26,687 bases of DNA, from positions 1 through 26,687 of the forward strand of contig CAKTTR010000025.1 in NCBI GenBank assembly GCA_934615645.1, read 5' to 3'. Below, piece after piece: positions 7,850 through 15,311 of this stretch. A program made the translations under genes and the position numbers. The first letter of the stretch is position 1; each line of letters starts with the position of its first letter. This DNA comes from an uncultured Oscillospiraceae bacterium. Its GTDB lineage: Bacteria; Bacillota; Clostridia; Oscillospirales; Oscillospiraceae. Below the pieces are notes generated by a model. It searched no databases. It had not been told where the DNA came from and saw nothing but the letters and a program-made list of their open reading frames with translations.

Positions 7850-8605
7850 ATGATTCCGATAAAAAATGAACGCGAAATTGACGCAATGCGTCAGGCCTGT
7901 AAACTTACCGCGGCAGCCCGTGCTTTGGCCGGGAGAATGGTAAGGCCTGGGGTAACAACCCGTCAAATTGACAAGGCTGTCCACGATTTTATCGTGTCGC
8001 ATGGCGCGAAACCTTCCTTTTTGCATTACGGCGGTTTCCCGGCCAGTGCGTGTATCTCCGTGAATGAGACCGTGATCCACGGCATTCCGGATCATCGCGT
8101 GCTGCGGGAGGGCGACATTGTCTCTGTAGATGTTGGCGCTTATTTTAAGGGGTTTCATGGTGACTGCGCCGCGACCTATGCTTGCGGAGAAATTTCTCCG
8201 CAAGCCAGGAAGCTCATTGACGTCACCAAACAGAGTTTTTTTGAGGGTTTGAAATTCGCAAAGCAAGGGTGTCGGATCTCCGACATCGGGCATGCGGTGC
8301 AAACGTATGTGGAAGCGAACGGTTTTTCTGTAGTACGCAGCTTCATAGGTCACGGTGTAGGTGCGCAGTTGCATGAAGAACCGGAAGTCCCGAATTTCGG
8401 GAAACCCGGCAGAGGTCCCCGGCTCATCCGCGGCATGACCATCGCCATTGAGCCAATGGTAACGGAAGGCACCTACGAAGTGCGGGTGCTCAAGGACCGT
8501 TGGACAACGGTGACCTGCGACGGCAAGCTGGCGGCCCACTATGAAAATACTGTGCTCATTACAGACGGCGAACCGGAAATACTCACCGTCGCCGAGGGGC
8601 TTTAG
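7850..8605 (+). CDS. map: Methionine aminopeptidase, type I
   Basis: This enzyme removes the initiator methionine from nascent proteins. All five metal ligands are present: Asp94, Asp105, His168, Glu201 and Glu232. His77 (IHGIP) fits the catalytic histidine. At 251 aa it is a standard MAP-Ia without an extra N-terminal domain. It starts 3 nt after adk, with a weak GGTGAG as the only Shine-Dalgarno, so coupling to adk is likely. Codon use (more TTG, AGG, TGT, TTT) looks less biased than in the ribosomal genes around it. The gene also contains several near-loopless palindromes, including a perfect 26-bp one at 8180-8205. Confidence 0.96.
   Translation: MIPIKNEREIDAMRQACKLTAAARALAGRMVRPGVTTRQIDKAVHDFIVSHGAKPSFLHYGGFPASACISVNETVIHGIPDHRVLREGDIVSVDVGAYFKGFHGDCAATYACGEISPQARKLIDVTKQSFFEGLKFAKQGCRISDIGHAVQTYVEANGFSVVRSFIGHGVGAQLHEEPEVPNFGKPGRGPRLIRGMTIAIEPMVTEGTYEVRVLKDRWTTVTCDGKLAAHYENTVLITDGEPEILTVAEGL
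8180..8205. repeat. Perfect 26-bp palindrome inside map
   Basis: The left arm GCTTGCGGAGAAA is followed at once by its exact reverse complement, with no spacer. It encodes residues 111-119 of Map. Similar short palindromes in the same gene lie at 7880-7892, 7982-7996, 8270-8285 and 8389-8401. The function is unknown. Confidence 0.9.
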
Positions 8606-8606
8606 T

Positions 8607-8894
8607 ATGGAAGTATCCAAATCGGACATTGTCATTTCGACAGCCGGACGAGACAGCGGCCTGATGTTCTATGTCCTTGCGACAAAGGACGATCTGGTCT
8701 GTATCGTAAATGGTAAAGAAAGAAAGCTCGAGCACCCCAAGTGGAAGAAGCTGAAGCATGTCCGTAAAGTCGCTCGGAGTGAAACCCGCGTTGCGGAGAA
8801 GATCCGCAGCGGTCAGCGGGTACTCAACAGCGAATTACGAAAGGATTTGGCCTGTTTGAGCCAGAAAATCAACAGTCATAACCAAGGAGGTTAA
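8607..8894 (+). CDS. KOW domain-containing RNA-binding protein
   Basis: The 95-aa product begins MEVSKSDIVISTAGRDSGLMFYVLA, an N-terminal KOW-type segment resembling ribosomal L14e/L27e-like proteins, followed by a very basic middle (LEHPKWKKLKHVRKVAR). Firmicutes often carry such a small gene between map and infA, so the context supports the call. The exact role is not established; association with the ribosome or rRNA is inference. GAGGGG at about 8594-8599 fits the ATG at 8607, one base after the map stop. An upstream in-frame ATG within map is unlikely because it has no ribosome binding site and adds non-homologous residues. Confidence 0.82.
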   Translation: MEVSKSDIVISTAGRDSGLMFYVLATKDDLVCIVNGKERKLEHPKWKKLKHVRKVARSETRVAEKIRSGQRVLNSELRKDLACLSQKINSHNQGG

Positions 8895-8899
8895 TTAAC

Positions 8900-9118
8900 T
8901 TGGCAAAAGACGGCGTAATCGATATTGAGGGCATCGTTACCGATGCACTGCCGAATGCTATGTTCAAGGTCGATATCGGCAACGGGCATACCATTCTGGC
9001 GCACATTTCCGGCAAGCTCAGAATGAATTATATCAAGATCTTGCCCGGTGACAAGGTTACAGTTCAGATGTCTCCGTATGATCTGACCGTTGGCCGGATC
9101 ACCTGGAGAAGTAAGTAA
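8900..9118 (+). CDS. infA: Translation initiation factor IF-1
   Basis: IF-1 blocks the A site of the small subunit during initiation. The 72-aa protein is a single S1/OB domain: MAKDGVIDIEGIVTDALPNA, then HTILAHISGKLRMNYIKILPGDKV, ending in GRITWRSK. The start is TTG at 8900, preceded by AAGGAGG at about 8884-8890. The MAKxD N-terminus confirms the rare start codon. Placement before rpmJ is canonical. Confidence 0.97.
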   Translation: MAKDGVIDIEGIVTDALPNAMFKVDIGNGHTILAHISGKLRMNYIKILPGDKVTVQMSPYDLTVGRITWRSK

Positions 9119-9152
9119 TTAGAGACATCGTGCTCATTTGGAGGTTAACAGT

Positions 9153-9266
9153 ATGAAGGTAAGACCGTCCGTAAAGCCCATGTGCGAAAAATGCAAGATC
9201 ATTAAGCGCCATGGACGCGTTATGGTAATTTGCGAAAACCCGAAGCATAAGCAGAGACAAGGCTAA
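9153..9266 (+). CDS. rpmJ: 50S ribosomal protein L36
   Basis: The 37-codon gene reads MKVRPSVKPMCEKCKIIKRH, then GRVMVICENPKHKQRQG. Cys11, Cys14, Cys27 and His32 form the CCCH zinc site of the zinc-containing L36 form. TTGGAGG at 9138-9144 precedes the ATG. It lies between infA and rpsM, as in most Firmicutes. L36 is the smallest protein of the large subunit and is among the last to assemble. Confidence 0.97.
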   Translation: MKVRPSVKPMCEKCKIIKRHGRVMVICENPKHKQRQG

Positions 9267-9285
9267 TAGGAGGTGCTGAAGTAGT

Positions 9286-9654
9286 ATGGCACGTATTGCT
9301 GGTATTGACCTGCCCCGTGATAAGAGAATTGAAATTGGTTTGACCTATATTTTTGGTATCGGCAGAAAGAGCGCGTCTGACATCCTGAAGATGGCAAACG
9401 TTGATCCCGATATCCGCGTTAAGGACCTGACCGCAGACCAGGAATCTGCGCTGCGTGAAGTCATTGATAAGCACTACACCATCGAAGGTGACCTGCGCCG
9501 TGAAGTCGCGATGAACATCAAGCGGCTGACGGAGATCGGCTGCTATCGTGGTGTGCGGCATCGCCGTGGCCTGCCGGTCAGAGGGCAGCGCACGAAGACG
9601 AATGCCAGAACCCGCAAGGGCCCGAAGAAGACCATTGCGAATAAGAAGAAGTAA
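9286..9654 (+). CDS. rpsM: 30S ribosomal protein S13
   Basis: S13 lies in the head of the small subunit and contacts L5 and P-site tRNA. The 122-aa product starts MARIAGIDLPRDKRIEIGLTYIFGIG and contains the signature RGLPVRGQRTKTNARTRKGP near the C-terminus. TAGGAGGTG at 9267-9275 fits the ATG at 9286. This opens the alpha-operon portion of the cluster. Confidence 0.97.
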   Translation: MARIAGIDLPRDKRIEIGLTYIFGIGRKSASDILKMANVDPDIRVKDLTADQESALREVIDKHYTIEGDLRREVAMNIKRLTEIGCYRGVRHRRGLPVRGQRTKTNARTRKGPKKTIANKKK

Positions 9655-9668
9655 GGGAGGGATATGAA

Positions 9669-10067
9669 ATGGCAAAAGCTGTAAAGAAGACCATCAAGCG
9701 CCGTCGTGAGCGCAAGAACATTGAAAAGGGCGCCGCTCATATCCGCTCTTCGTTCAACAACACCATGGTGACCATTACCGATCTGAACGGTAATGCGATC
9801 TCTTGGGCCTCCTCCGGTGGCCTGGGCTTCCGCGGAAGCAGAAAGTCCACCCCGTACGCGGCGCAGATGTGCGCTGAGACGGCGGCCAAGGCAGCTGTCG
9901 ATATCTGCGGCCTGAAGACGGTCGAAGTTTACGTCAAGGGCCCCGGCCAGGGACGTGAAGCTGCGATCCGTGCACTGCAGTCCGCTGGCCTGGAAGTCGT
10001 TATGATCAAGGACGTTACGCCCATTCCCCACAATGGCTGCCGTCCTCCCAAGCGCCGCCGCGTATAA
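9669..10067 (+). CDS. rpsK: 30S ribosomal protein S11
   Basis: S11 forms part of the platform around the E site. The 132-aa product has NIEKGAAHIRSSFNNTMVTI, the GNAISWASSGGLGFRGSRK core, and the C-terminal VTPIPHNGCRPPKRRRV, which is near-invariant in bacteria. GGGAGG precedes the ATG at 9669. An out-of-frame ATG at 9663 is ignored because it gives no homologous product. Confidence 0.97.
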   Translation: MAKAVKKTIKRRRERKNIEKGAAHIRSSFNNTMVTITDLNGNAISWASSGGLGFRGSRKSTPYAAQMCAETAAKAAVDICGLKTVEVYVKGPGQGREAAIRALQSAGLEVVMIKDVTPIPHNGCRPPKRRRV

Positions 10068-10090
10068 TTCGACAAGGAGGAAATTGAACA

Positions 10091-10687
10091 ATGGCAAAAA
10101 ATACTCAGCCTGTTCTGAAACGCTGCAGAACTTTGGGCGTGTCTCCCGCTGCGATGGGTTACAGCAAGTCTTCTAACAAGAACCCCGGCGGCCAGAGACG
10201 GGCTAAGAAATCCGAATATGCAATGCAGATGACCGAGAAGCAGAAGGTCAAATTCGTCTATGGCATCCTGGAAAAGCAATTCCGGGGCTATTACGAAAAG
10301 GCAGCCCGCGCCGAGGGCAACACCGGCGAGATCCTGCTGAGCCTGATCGAGCGTCGTCTGGACAATGTCGTTTATCGTCTGGGCTTTGCTTCCACCCGTC
10401 GTGAAGCGCGCCAGCTGGTCAACCATGGCCACTACACCGTCAATGGCAAGCGGGTCAACATCCCGTCTTACATGGTCAAGGTCGGTGACGTGATCGCCGT
10501 GTGCGAAAAGAGCAGCTCCAACAATCGCTTCAAGAAGATGAAAGAGGATAATGCGTTTGTCGCTGCCCCCAAGTGGCTGGACCGCGATACCAACAACCTG
10601 CAGGGTAAGGTCATCGCTCTGCCTGCTAGAGACGATATCGACTTTGAGATCGCAGAACACCTGATCGTCGAATTGTACTCCAAGTAA
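10091..10687 (+). CDS. rpsD: 30S ribosomal protein S4, zinc-free form
   Basis: S4 initiates 16S 5'-domain assembly and lies at the mRNA entry pore. The 198-aa protein has an S4 RNA-binding domain from about residue 89 (ERRLDNVVYRLGFASTRREA, then QLVNHGHYTVNGKRVNIPSY). The N-terminal region lacks the four-Cys zinc knuckle, so this is the C-minus type. AAGGAGG lies about 10 nt before the ATG. In several bacteria S4 autoregulates through its own leader; no such leader was identified before this gene. Confidence 0.96.
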   Translation: MAKNTQPVLKRCRTLGVSPAAMGYSKSSNKNPGGQRRAKKSEYAMQMTEKQKVKFVYGILEKQFRGYYEKAARAEGNTGEILLSLIERRLDNVVYRLGFASTRREARQLVNHGHYTVNGKRVNIPSYMVKVGDVIAVCEKSSSNNRFKKMKEDNAFVAAPKWLDRDTNNLQGKVIALPARDDIDFEIAEHLIVELYSK

Positions 10688-10769
10688 TGCGTCACCCTCG
10701 TTTATTGGTAAGCTGAAGAACACCACCGAAGCTTTTGTTTCGCATTTGATAAGGAGGGTATTTATTTAA

Positions 10770-11732
10770 ATGGTAGAAATTGAAAAGCCGCGCATTGAAT
10801 GCATTGATTCTCCTGAGGATGCCTCCTACGGAAGATATATTGTGGAGCCTTTGGAAAGAGGCTACGGCACCACCCTGGGCAACTCCCTGCGGCGGATCCT
10901 GCTGTCCTCCCTGCCTGGCACTGCCGCGACGTCCATCCGGATCGCCGGTGTGCAGCACGAATTTTCCACGATCCCCGGTGTGAAGGAAGATGTGACGGAA
11001 ATCGTCCTGAACATCAAACGGATCATCGCCCGGATGCACTGCGATGGGGTAAAGACCGTATACATTGATGCGGCGGGAGAATGTGAGGTCACGGCCGGTG
11101 ATATCAAGTCGGATGGCGAGATCGAAATCCTGAATCCGGATCTTCACATCTGCACCCTTGGCCCGGATGCGACCCTCAATATGGAAATTACCATGAGCCA
11201 TGGCCGTGGCTATGTTCCGGCGGACCGCAACAAGACCCCGAACATGCCCATCGGCACAATTGCAGTAGATTCGATTTATACCCCCGTCTACAAGGTGAAT
11301 TATACGGTGGAAAACACCCGTGTAGGCAACATGACGGACTACGACAAGCTGACGCTTGAGGTCTGGACGGACTCGACCATCTCCGCGCGGGATGCCGTCT
11401 CGCTGGGCGCAAAGATCCTTGCCGACCATCTGACGCTGTTCACTGACCTGAGCGAGACTGTCGCCCAGAAGTCGACCGTGGTCGAAAAGGACGTTCCCAA
11501 CAAGAATAAGGTCCTGGAGCTGACCATTGAGGAGCTTGATCTGTCTGTCAGAAGCTTCAACTGCTTGAAGCGTGCGAACATCAACAATGTTGAGGATCTG
11601 ATCTCCAAGAGCGGTGATGACATGATGAAGGTTCGTAATATGGGCAGAAAGTCCCTTGAAGAGGTGCAGAACAAGCTGGCAATGATGGGCCTGTCCCTGG
11701 CCAGCGATGATTCGACCAACAACAATAACTAA
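10770..11732 (+). CDS. rpoA: DNA-directed RNA polymerase subunit alpha
   Basis: The alpha dimer nucleates RNA polymerase assembly. The 320-aa product has the alpha-NTD (about 1-225, with RGYGTTLGNSLRRILLSSLPG at residues 30-50) and, after a linker, the alpha-CTD (about 245-310, LDLSVRSFNCLKRANI...NMGRKSLEEV) that binds UP elements and activators. AAGGAGGG at 10751-10758 precedes the ATG. The C-terminus ends in an acidic then Asn-rich tail. The 82-nt gap to rpsD could form a closing stem (AATGCG/CGCATT). Confidence 0.97.
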   Translation: MVEIEKPRIECIDSPEDASYGRYIVEPLERGYGTTLGNSLRRILLSSLPGTAATSIRIAGVQHEFSTIPGVKEDVTEIVLNIKRIIARMHCDGVKTVYIDAAGECEVTAGDIKSDGEIEILNPDLHICTLGPDATLNMEITMSHGRGYVPADRNKTPNMPIGTIAVDSIYTPVYKVNYTVENTRVGNMTDYDKLTLEVWTDSTISARDAVSLGAKILADHLTLFTDLSETVAQKSTVVEKDVPNKNKVLELTIEELDLSVRSFNCLKRANINNVEDLISKSGDDMMKVRNMGRKSLEEVQNKLAMMGLSLASDDSTNNNN

Positions 11733-11762
11733 GATTTAACCTTTCAGAAGGAGGAATCCGAA

Positions 11763-12104
11763 ATGTTCGGAACTCGTAAACTCGGCAAGAAGAGTGACCA
11801 GCGTAAAGCGATGCTCCGCCAGCTGACGACCGATCTGCTCGCCTATGGCAAGATCGAGACAACCTTCTACAGAGCGAAGGAAGTGCAGCCTGTCGTTGAG
11901 AAGATGATCACTCTGGGCAAGAAGCAGGGCCTGGCGAACTACCGCAGAGCGCTGTCCTATCTGACCAAAGAGGATGTTGCAAAGAAGCTGTTTGACGAAG
12001 TTGCGCCCAAGTATGCAGAGCGCAACGGCGGCTACACCCGCGTGACTCGCATCGGGCCCCGCCGCGGTGATGCAGCGGAAGTTGCAGTTATCGAATTGGT
12101 GTGA
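11763..12104 (+). CDS. rplQ: 50S ribosomal protein L17
   Basis: L17 lies near the tunnel exit of the large subunit. The 113-aa product has the usual core: KLGKKSDQRKAMLRQLTTDLLAYGKIETTF (quoted region residues 6-35, in the family frame), then RNGGYTRVTRIGPRRGDAAEVAVIEL at the end. AAGGAGG fits the ATG at 11763. It is the last gene of the ribosomal cluster here; a strong terminator follows 9 nt after the stop. Confidence 0.96.
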   Translation: MFGTRKLGKKSDQRKAMLRQLTTDLLAYGKIETTFYRAKEVQPVVEKMITLGKKQGLANYRRALSYLTKEDVAKKLFDEVAPKYAERNGGYTRVTRIGPRRGDAAEVAVIELV

Positions 12105-12112
12105 TCCATCTG

Positions 12113-12147
12113 AAACCCCCTGCAGCGATCGCTGCAGGGGGTTTTTA
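12113..12147 (+). terminator. Rho-independent terminator of the ribosomal cluster
   Basis: A perfect palindrome made of CCCCCTGCAGCGA and its exact complement is flanked by AAA on the left and TTTTT on the right. The strong GC stem followed by a T-run is a classical intrinsic terminator after rplQ. Confidence 0.95.
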
Positions 12148-12215
12148 TGCTCTGATAAGGGGCGCAGGCGCAGGAAAAACAGATAGGAGCAGGGGGAAAT
12201 TTTTTCGGAATTTAG

Positions 12216-12265
12216 TTGACAAACGTTAACTCCTGTGCTAAACTGCAAGTATAACAGCTGTTAAC
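12216..12265 (+). promoter_or_regulatory. blaI-type promoter with flanking inverted repeat
   Basis: TTGACA at 12216-12221 and TAAACT at 12239-12244 are 17 bp apart, a good sigma-A promoter. Around it lies a long inverted repeat: GTTAACTCCTGT at 12225-12236 and ACAGCTGTTAAC at 12254-12265, 10 of 12 positions symmetric and centred on 12245. One arm falls in the spacer and the other just after the start site. This is the expected place for an autoregulatory operator of the BlaI-like repressor; that link is inference. Confidence 0.7.
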
Positions 12266-12284
12266 TACGCGAGGAGGAAGCGTT

Positions 12285-12674
12285 ATGGATGCGATAAAAC
12301 TATCCGATGGGGAATGGAAACTGGTTAAGGCCCTCTGGCGGCAGCAGCCGCAGACGCTGGCAGAATTGGTCGCGGGCCTGCATGACGAGACGGGCTGGAG
12401 CAAATCGACGGTTTTTATGATGCTCAAGCGGCTGATCGCCAAAGGTGCGGTGGCGATGGACGACAGTGGGAAGTATCAAATGTACCGCGCCGCCATTGCC
12501 TACGAGGATGTGGCGCCGGAGGAGACGGAATCGTTCTTAGAAAAGGTCTATGACGGCAGCGTCGGGATGTTGGTCTCCAATTTGGTTGGCCGGGGCGCGT
12601 TGTCGGACGCGGAGATCCGGGAGCTGCGGGCGATCCTCGATGCAGCAGAGGGAAAGGAGGCGCCGCCGTGCTGA
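12285..12674 (+). CDS. BlaI/MecI/CopY family transcriptional repressor
   Basis: The 129-aa product has the family's winged helix in the first 75 residues (LSDGEWKLVKALWRQQP, then WSKSTVFMMLKRLIAKGAV and YRAAI), followed by a helical dimerisation part. Such repressors bind DNA as dimers and are inactivated by proteolysis triggered by a partner M56 membrane protease, which is encoded next and overlaps this gene by 7 nt. GAGGAGG precedes the ATG. The gene probably represses its own promoter through the inverted repeat upstream. Whether it responds to beta-lactams cannot be told from sequence. Confidence 0.92.
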   Translation: MDAIKLSDGEWKLVKALWRQQPQTLAELVAGLHDETGWSKSTVFMMLKRLIAKGAVAMDDSGKYQMYRAAIAYEDVAPEETESFLEKVYDGSVGMLVSNLVGRGALSDAEIRELRAILDAAEGKEAPPC

Positions 12675-14500
12675 GACAAATGATTGCAGTCTCGCTGCTG
12701 ATCGTGGTCGTTCTGCTGGTGCGGGCGGTATTCCGGAACCGGGTGCCGAAGCGAATGCTCTACGCCTTGTGGCTGGTCGTCCTGTTCAAACTGCTTTTGC
12801 CGGGGACGCTGCTCTCGCTGCCGGTTTTGCCGGCCCAGTCCCAGGCCGCGCCGGTACAAACGCCAACGGCAGCGCAGCAGGAGACACCGGCAACGCAGCA
12901 GATGGAGCCGCAGCAGCCGACACCGCAGCAGCCATTGCCGCAGCTTGCGGCAGCAGCCCGCGCGAATGCCGCCGCGTGGAACCCTACGCTGGTTTTTCAG
13001 ACCGTCTGGGCTGTCGGCAGCGGCGCGCTGGCGATCTGGATGGCGCTGACCTGGGTCAGCTTCAATCGGCGGCTGCGGCGAACACGCCGGAAGCTGGTCC
13101 AATGGGGCAGGGTCAGCATTTATGTTTCGACCGCGGTAAAAGCGCCGTGCCTGGCGGGATTTCTCCCGGCGGTCTACCTGACGGAGGATGCCGCCCGGTC
13201 CAAAGAGATCGAGCTGATCGTGCAGCATGAGCTGACACATCTGCGGCATTTGGATTTTTTCTGGTCAGCCTGTGGGACTCTGGCGGTCATCGCCTATTGG
13301 TGGAATCCGCTGATCTGGATCGCCGCCGTTTGCGCCAAGCGGGATGCGGAGCTGGCCTGTGACGAGGCTGTCGCGGCGAAGTTGGATCCCCCGGCCCGCC
13401 TGGCGTACGCTCGAACGATCCTGGCGCAGCTGCCGTGCAAAAATCCTGGCCTGAGCCTGGCCGGGCGGCCGGTGAAGGCACGGATCCTGTTTTTGACCAA
13501 GCAGCAGCGAAGCAGCGCCTTGTGCGTGATCCTGGCGCTGGCCCTCATTGCCTTTGCCACCGGCTGCTCTATCTCGGAGCTGACGCAGCGGGAGAGCAAG
13601 ACGGCGGATGCGCCGCAGCAGGCAAGGCTGCTGGCAAACAGCCAGGGCCAGGGAACGCTGCAGACGCCTGAGACACCGGATGCATCAGATGCCATCGCAC
13701 TTCCGGCGGACGTTGCCGCCTGGGTCAGTGCCAACCTGCCGGACACGTTTGCGGTGCTGGCAAGCCAGCCGGTTTCTTTTGAGAGTGCAGACTATCTGCT
13801 CCTGCTCGCGGGCACGAAGCAGACGGGGGCAAGCGGCTACACCGGCTACCAGGCCTTTGCGCTACAGGCGGCGCAGGACGGCGGCTACCAGCTGTATGCC
13901 TGGAGCGAAATGCAAAGCAGCGCAGACGCCGCACTGGCCTGCACGATGAAGACGGATGAGTTCAGCGCGGTCTACGGCGTCACAGCAGGCGGTTACGATG
14001 CTGCGACGGTATCCTTTGCCGATGGCAGCCAGGAGGCATTGGCCCTTTCGTCGGATGCGCCGTACCTGGAGGCCTTCCCCGGCCGGGGGAAGGCGATCAC
14101 CGCAGTCACCCTGACAGACGGCAGCAAGACCTCCCGCTGGCCGGTCGATACGGCAGCGGGTGAGACGGATGCTTACCCCGGCGACGGCGTATGGGAGCGT
14201 GTCCACAGCCGGCTGGCCGAGGCAAGCTGGGATGGTGCTTCGGAGGAGGCCATCCAGCAATTCCAGCTGGCGGACAGCACAGCGGCAGACGGCAGTGTCA
14301 CCCAGTGGCCCCAGTATTATGCCGCGTTCGTTACCTATTTTGCCAAGATGCAGGCCAATCTGCATTATCTGACCTCTGACGCGGTCTGGACCCTGGCCCC
14401 GTCAGAGGACGGGCAGACCATGGCGGTCACCATGACGTATGGCGATGCATCGCAGACGCTGGTCTATGGCCTGGACGGTCAAATATCCCCCAAGAATTAA
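12668..14500 (+). CDS. M56 family (BlaR1-like) membrane metalloprotease with non-PBP sensor domain
   Basis: The 610-aa product has hydrophobic segments near residues 2-20, 30-55, 105-125 and 205-225, and the zinc motif HELTH at 187-191 with the downstream WWNP and ACDEAV segments typical of M56 peptidases. Between the second and third segments lies a Gln/Pro/Thr-rich linker. A further hydrophobic segment (about 282-298) ends in FATGC, lipobox-like, and leads to a 300-aa extracellular domain. That domain has no penicillin-binding SxxK/SxN/KTG pattern that I can see, so the signal may not be a beta-lactam. The start is GTG at 12668, served by AAAGGAGG. Confidence 0.88.
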   Translation: MLRQMIAVSLLIVVVLLVRAVFRNRVPKRMLYALWLVVLFKLLLPGTLLSLPVLPAQSQAAPVQTPTAAQQETPATQQMEPQQPTPQQPLPQLAAAARANAAAWNPTLVFQTVWAVGSGALAIWMALTWVSFNRRLRRTRRKLVQWGRVSIYVSTAVKAPCLAGFLPAVYLTEDAARSKEIELIVQHELTHLRHLDFFWSACGTLAVIAYWWNPLIWIAAVCAKRDAELACDEAVAAKLDPPARLAYARTILAQLPCKNPGLSLAGRPVKARILFLTKQQRSSALCVILALALIAFATGCSISELTQRESKTADAPQQARLLANSQGQGTLQTPETPDASDAIALPADVAAWVSANLPDTFAVLASQPVSFESADYLLLLAGTKQTGASGYTGYQAFALQAAQDGGYQLYAWSEMQSSADAALACTMKTDEFSAVYGVTAGGYDAATVSFADGSQEALALSSDAPYLEAFPGRGKAITAVTLTDGSKTSRWPVDTAAGETDAYPGDGVWERVHSRLAEASWDGASEEAIQQFQLADSTAADGSVTQWPQYYAAFVTYFAKMQANLHYLTSDAVWTLAPSEDGQTMAVTMTYGDASQTLVYGLDGQISPKN

Positions 14501-14521
14501 ATGGAAAATGGAACTGAAAAT

Positions 14522-14553
14522 GCGGCCCCTTCCTGCTTGCAGGAAGGGGCCGC
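14522..14553. terminator. Bidirectional terminator between M56 gene and gatD
   Basis: A 14-bp perfect stem, GCGGCCCCTTCCTG with its complement and a CTTG loop, lies between two convergent genes. On the - strand it is followed by ATTTT, giving a modest U-run for gatD; on the + strand no T-run follows. Confidence 0.8.
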
Positions 14554-14568
14554 GTTGCGGTGAATCCG

Positions 14569-15300
14569 TTATTTTTTCTCCAGCCGCTGCTTCATATAAA
14601 GGTGCGCGCTGTTTTCCAACGTGTCATCCAGAGGGGGGAGCGTAGCGTCGCCGTATTTATAGGCGAGGGCCGTCTGCAGAATATGGTCGCAGAGGGCGGG
14701 GTTTTTCGGCAGCAGGCAGCCGTGGGAATAGGTCGCGAAGACGTTGTTGAACCGCGCGCCCTCGCCGCCGTCCTCGCCGTTGTTACCGTAGCCCGCCAGG
14801 ACGCGGCCCATGGGGCGCACGCCGCTGCCGAGATAGGTCTTCCCAGCGTGGTTTTCAAAGCCGACGACCGTTTGCCCGGGTAGATCGTCACAGGTGAACA
14901 TATAATTGCCGATCAGCCGCTTGGTGCAGCCGATGGTGTAGAGGTTCAGCGCGCCGGTGAAGTCGCATTGCTCGCCGTCCCAGGTTTTGTAATAATTCCC
15001 CAGCATTTGATAGCCGCCGCAGATGGCGAGGAAGGTCTTGCCGTCGTTCACGGCGGCTTTGATCTCTGCGGTCTTGGCGCCGTGCAGGTCTTCTAAAAGC
15101 ACTTCCTGCTCAAAATCCTGGCCGCCGCCGATGAAAAACAGGTCGTAATCCGCGGCCTTCAGCGGCATACCGACGGAGATGTTCGTCGTCGTGACGGCGA
15201 TATCCCGCCAACGCAGGCGGCGCTCCATGCAGAGGATATTCCCGCGGTCGCCATAGAGGTTTAAGATATCGGGGTAGAGGTGACAAATTTTTAATTCCAT
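14569..15300 (-). CDS. gatD: Lipid II isoglutaminyl synthase, glutamine amidotransferase subunit GatD
   Basis: With MurT, GatD amidates the alpha-carboxyl of D-Glu in lipid II, using ammonia from glutamine, on the inner face of the membrane. The 243-aa product is a CobB/CobQ-like class I amidotransferase. Cys94 in AICGGYQMLG is the nucleophile and His193 in YSHGCLLPKNP its partner. It begins MELKICHLYPDILNLYGDRGN, as in known GatD. GGAGGGG lies about 9 nt before the ATG, 11 nt after the murT stop, so the two are co-transcribed. Confidence 0.93.
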   Translation of the reverse strand: MELKICHLYPDILNLYGDRGNILCMERRLRWRDIAVTTTNISVGMPLKAADYDLFFIGGGQDFEQEVLLEDLHGAKTAEIKAAVNDGKTFLAICGGYQMLGNYYKTWDGEQCDFTGALNLYTIGCTKRLIGNYMFTCDDLPGQTVVGFENHAGKTYLGSGVRPMGRVLAGYGNNGEDGGEGARFNNVFATYSHGCLLPKNPALCDHILQTALAYKYGDATLPPLDDTLENSAHLYMKQRLEKK

Positions 15301-15311
15301 CTTGCCCCTCC

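Noticed and set aside
7838..7856. Extra copy of the GGGTGAG...ACTC repeat at the adk end
   Set aside because: Only GAGT-A-ACTC matches; the inner hairpin and tail of the structured units are absent, so it is chance.
6113..8635. Very long open frame on the - strand
   Set aside because: It lies antisense to secY, adk and map, which are certain, and has no recognisable domain or ribosome binding site. Codon bias of the sense genes explains the lack of stops.
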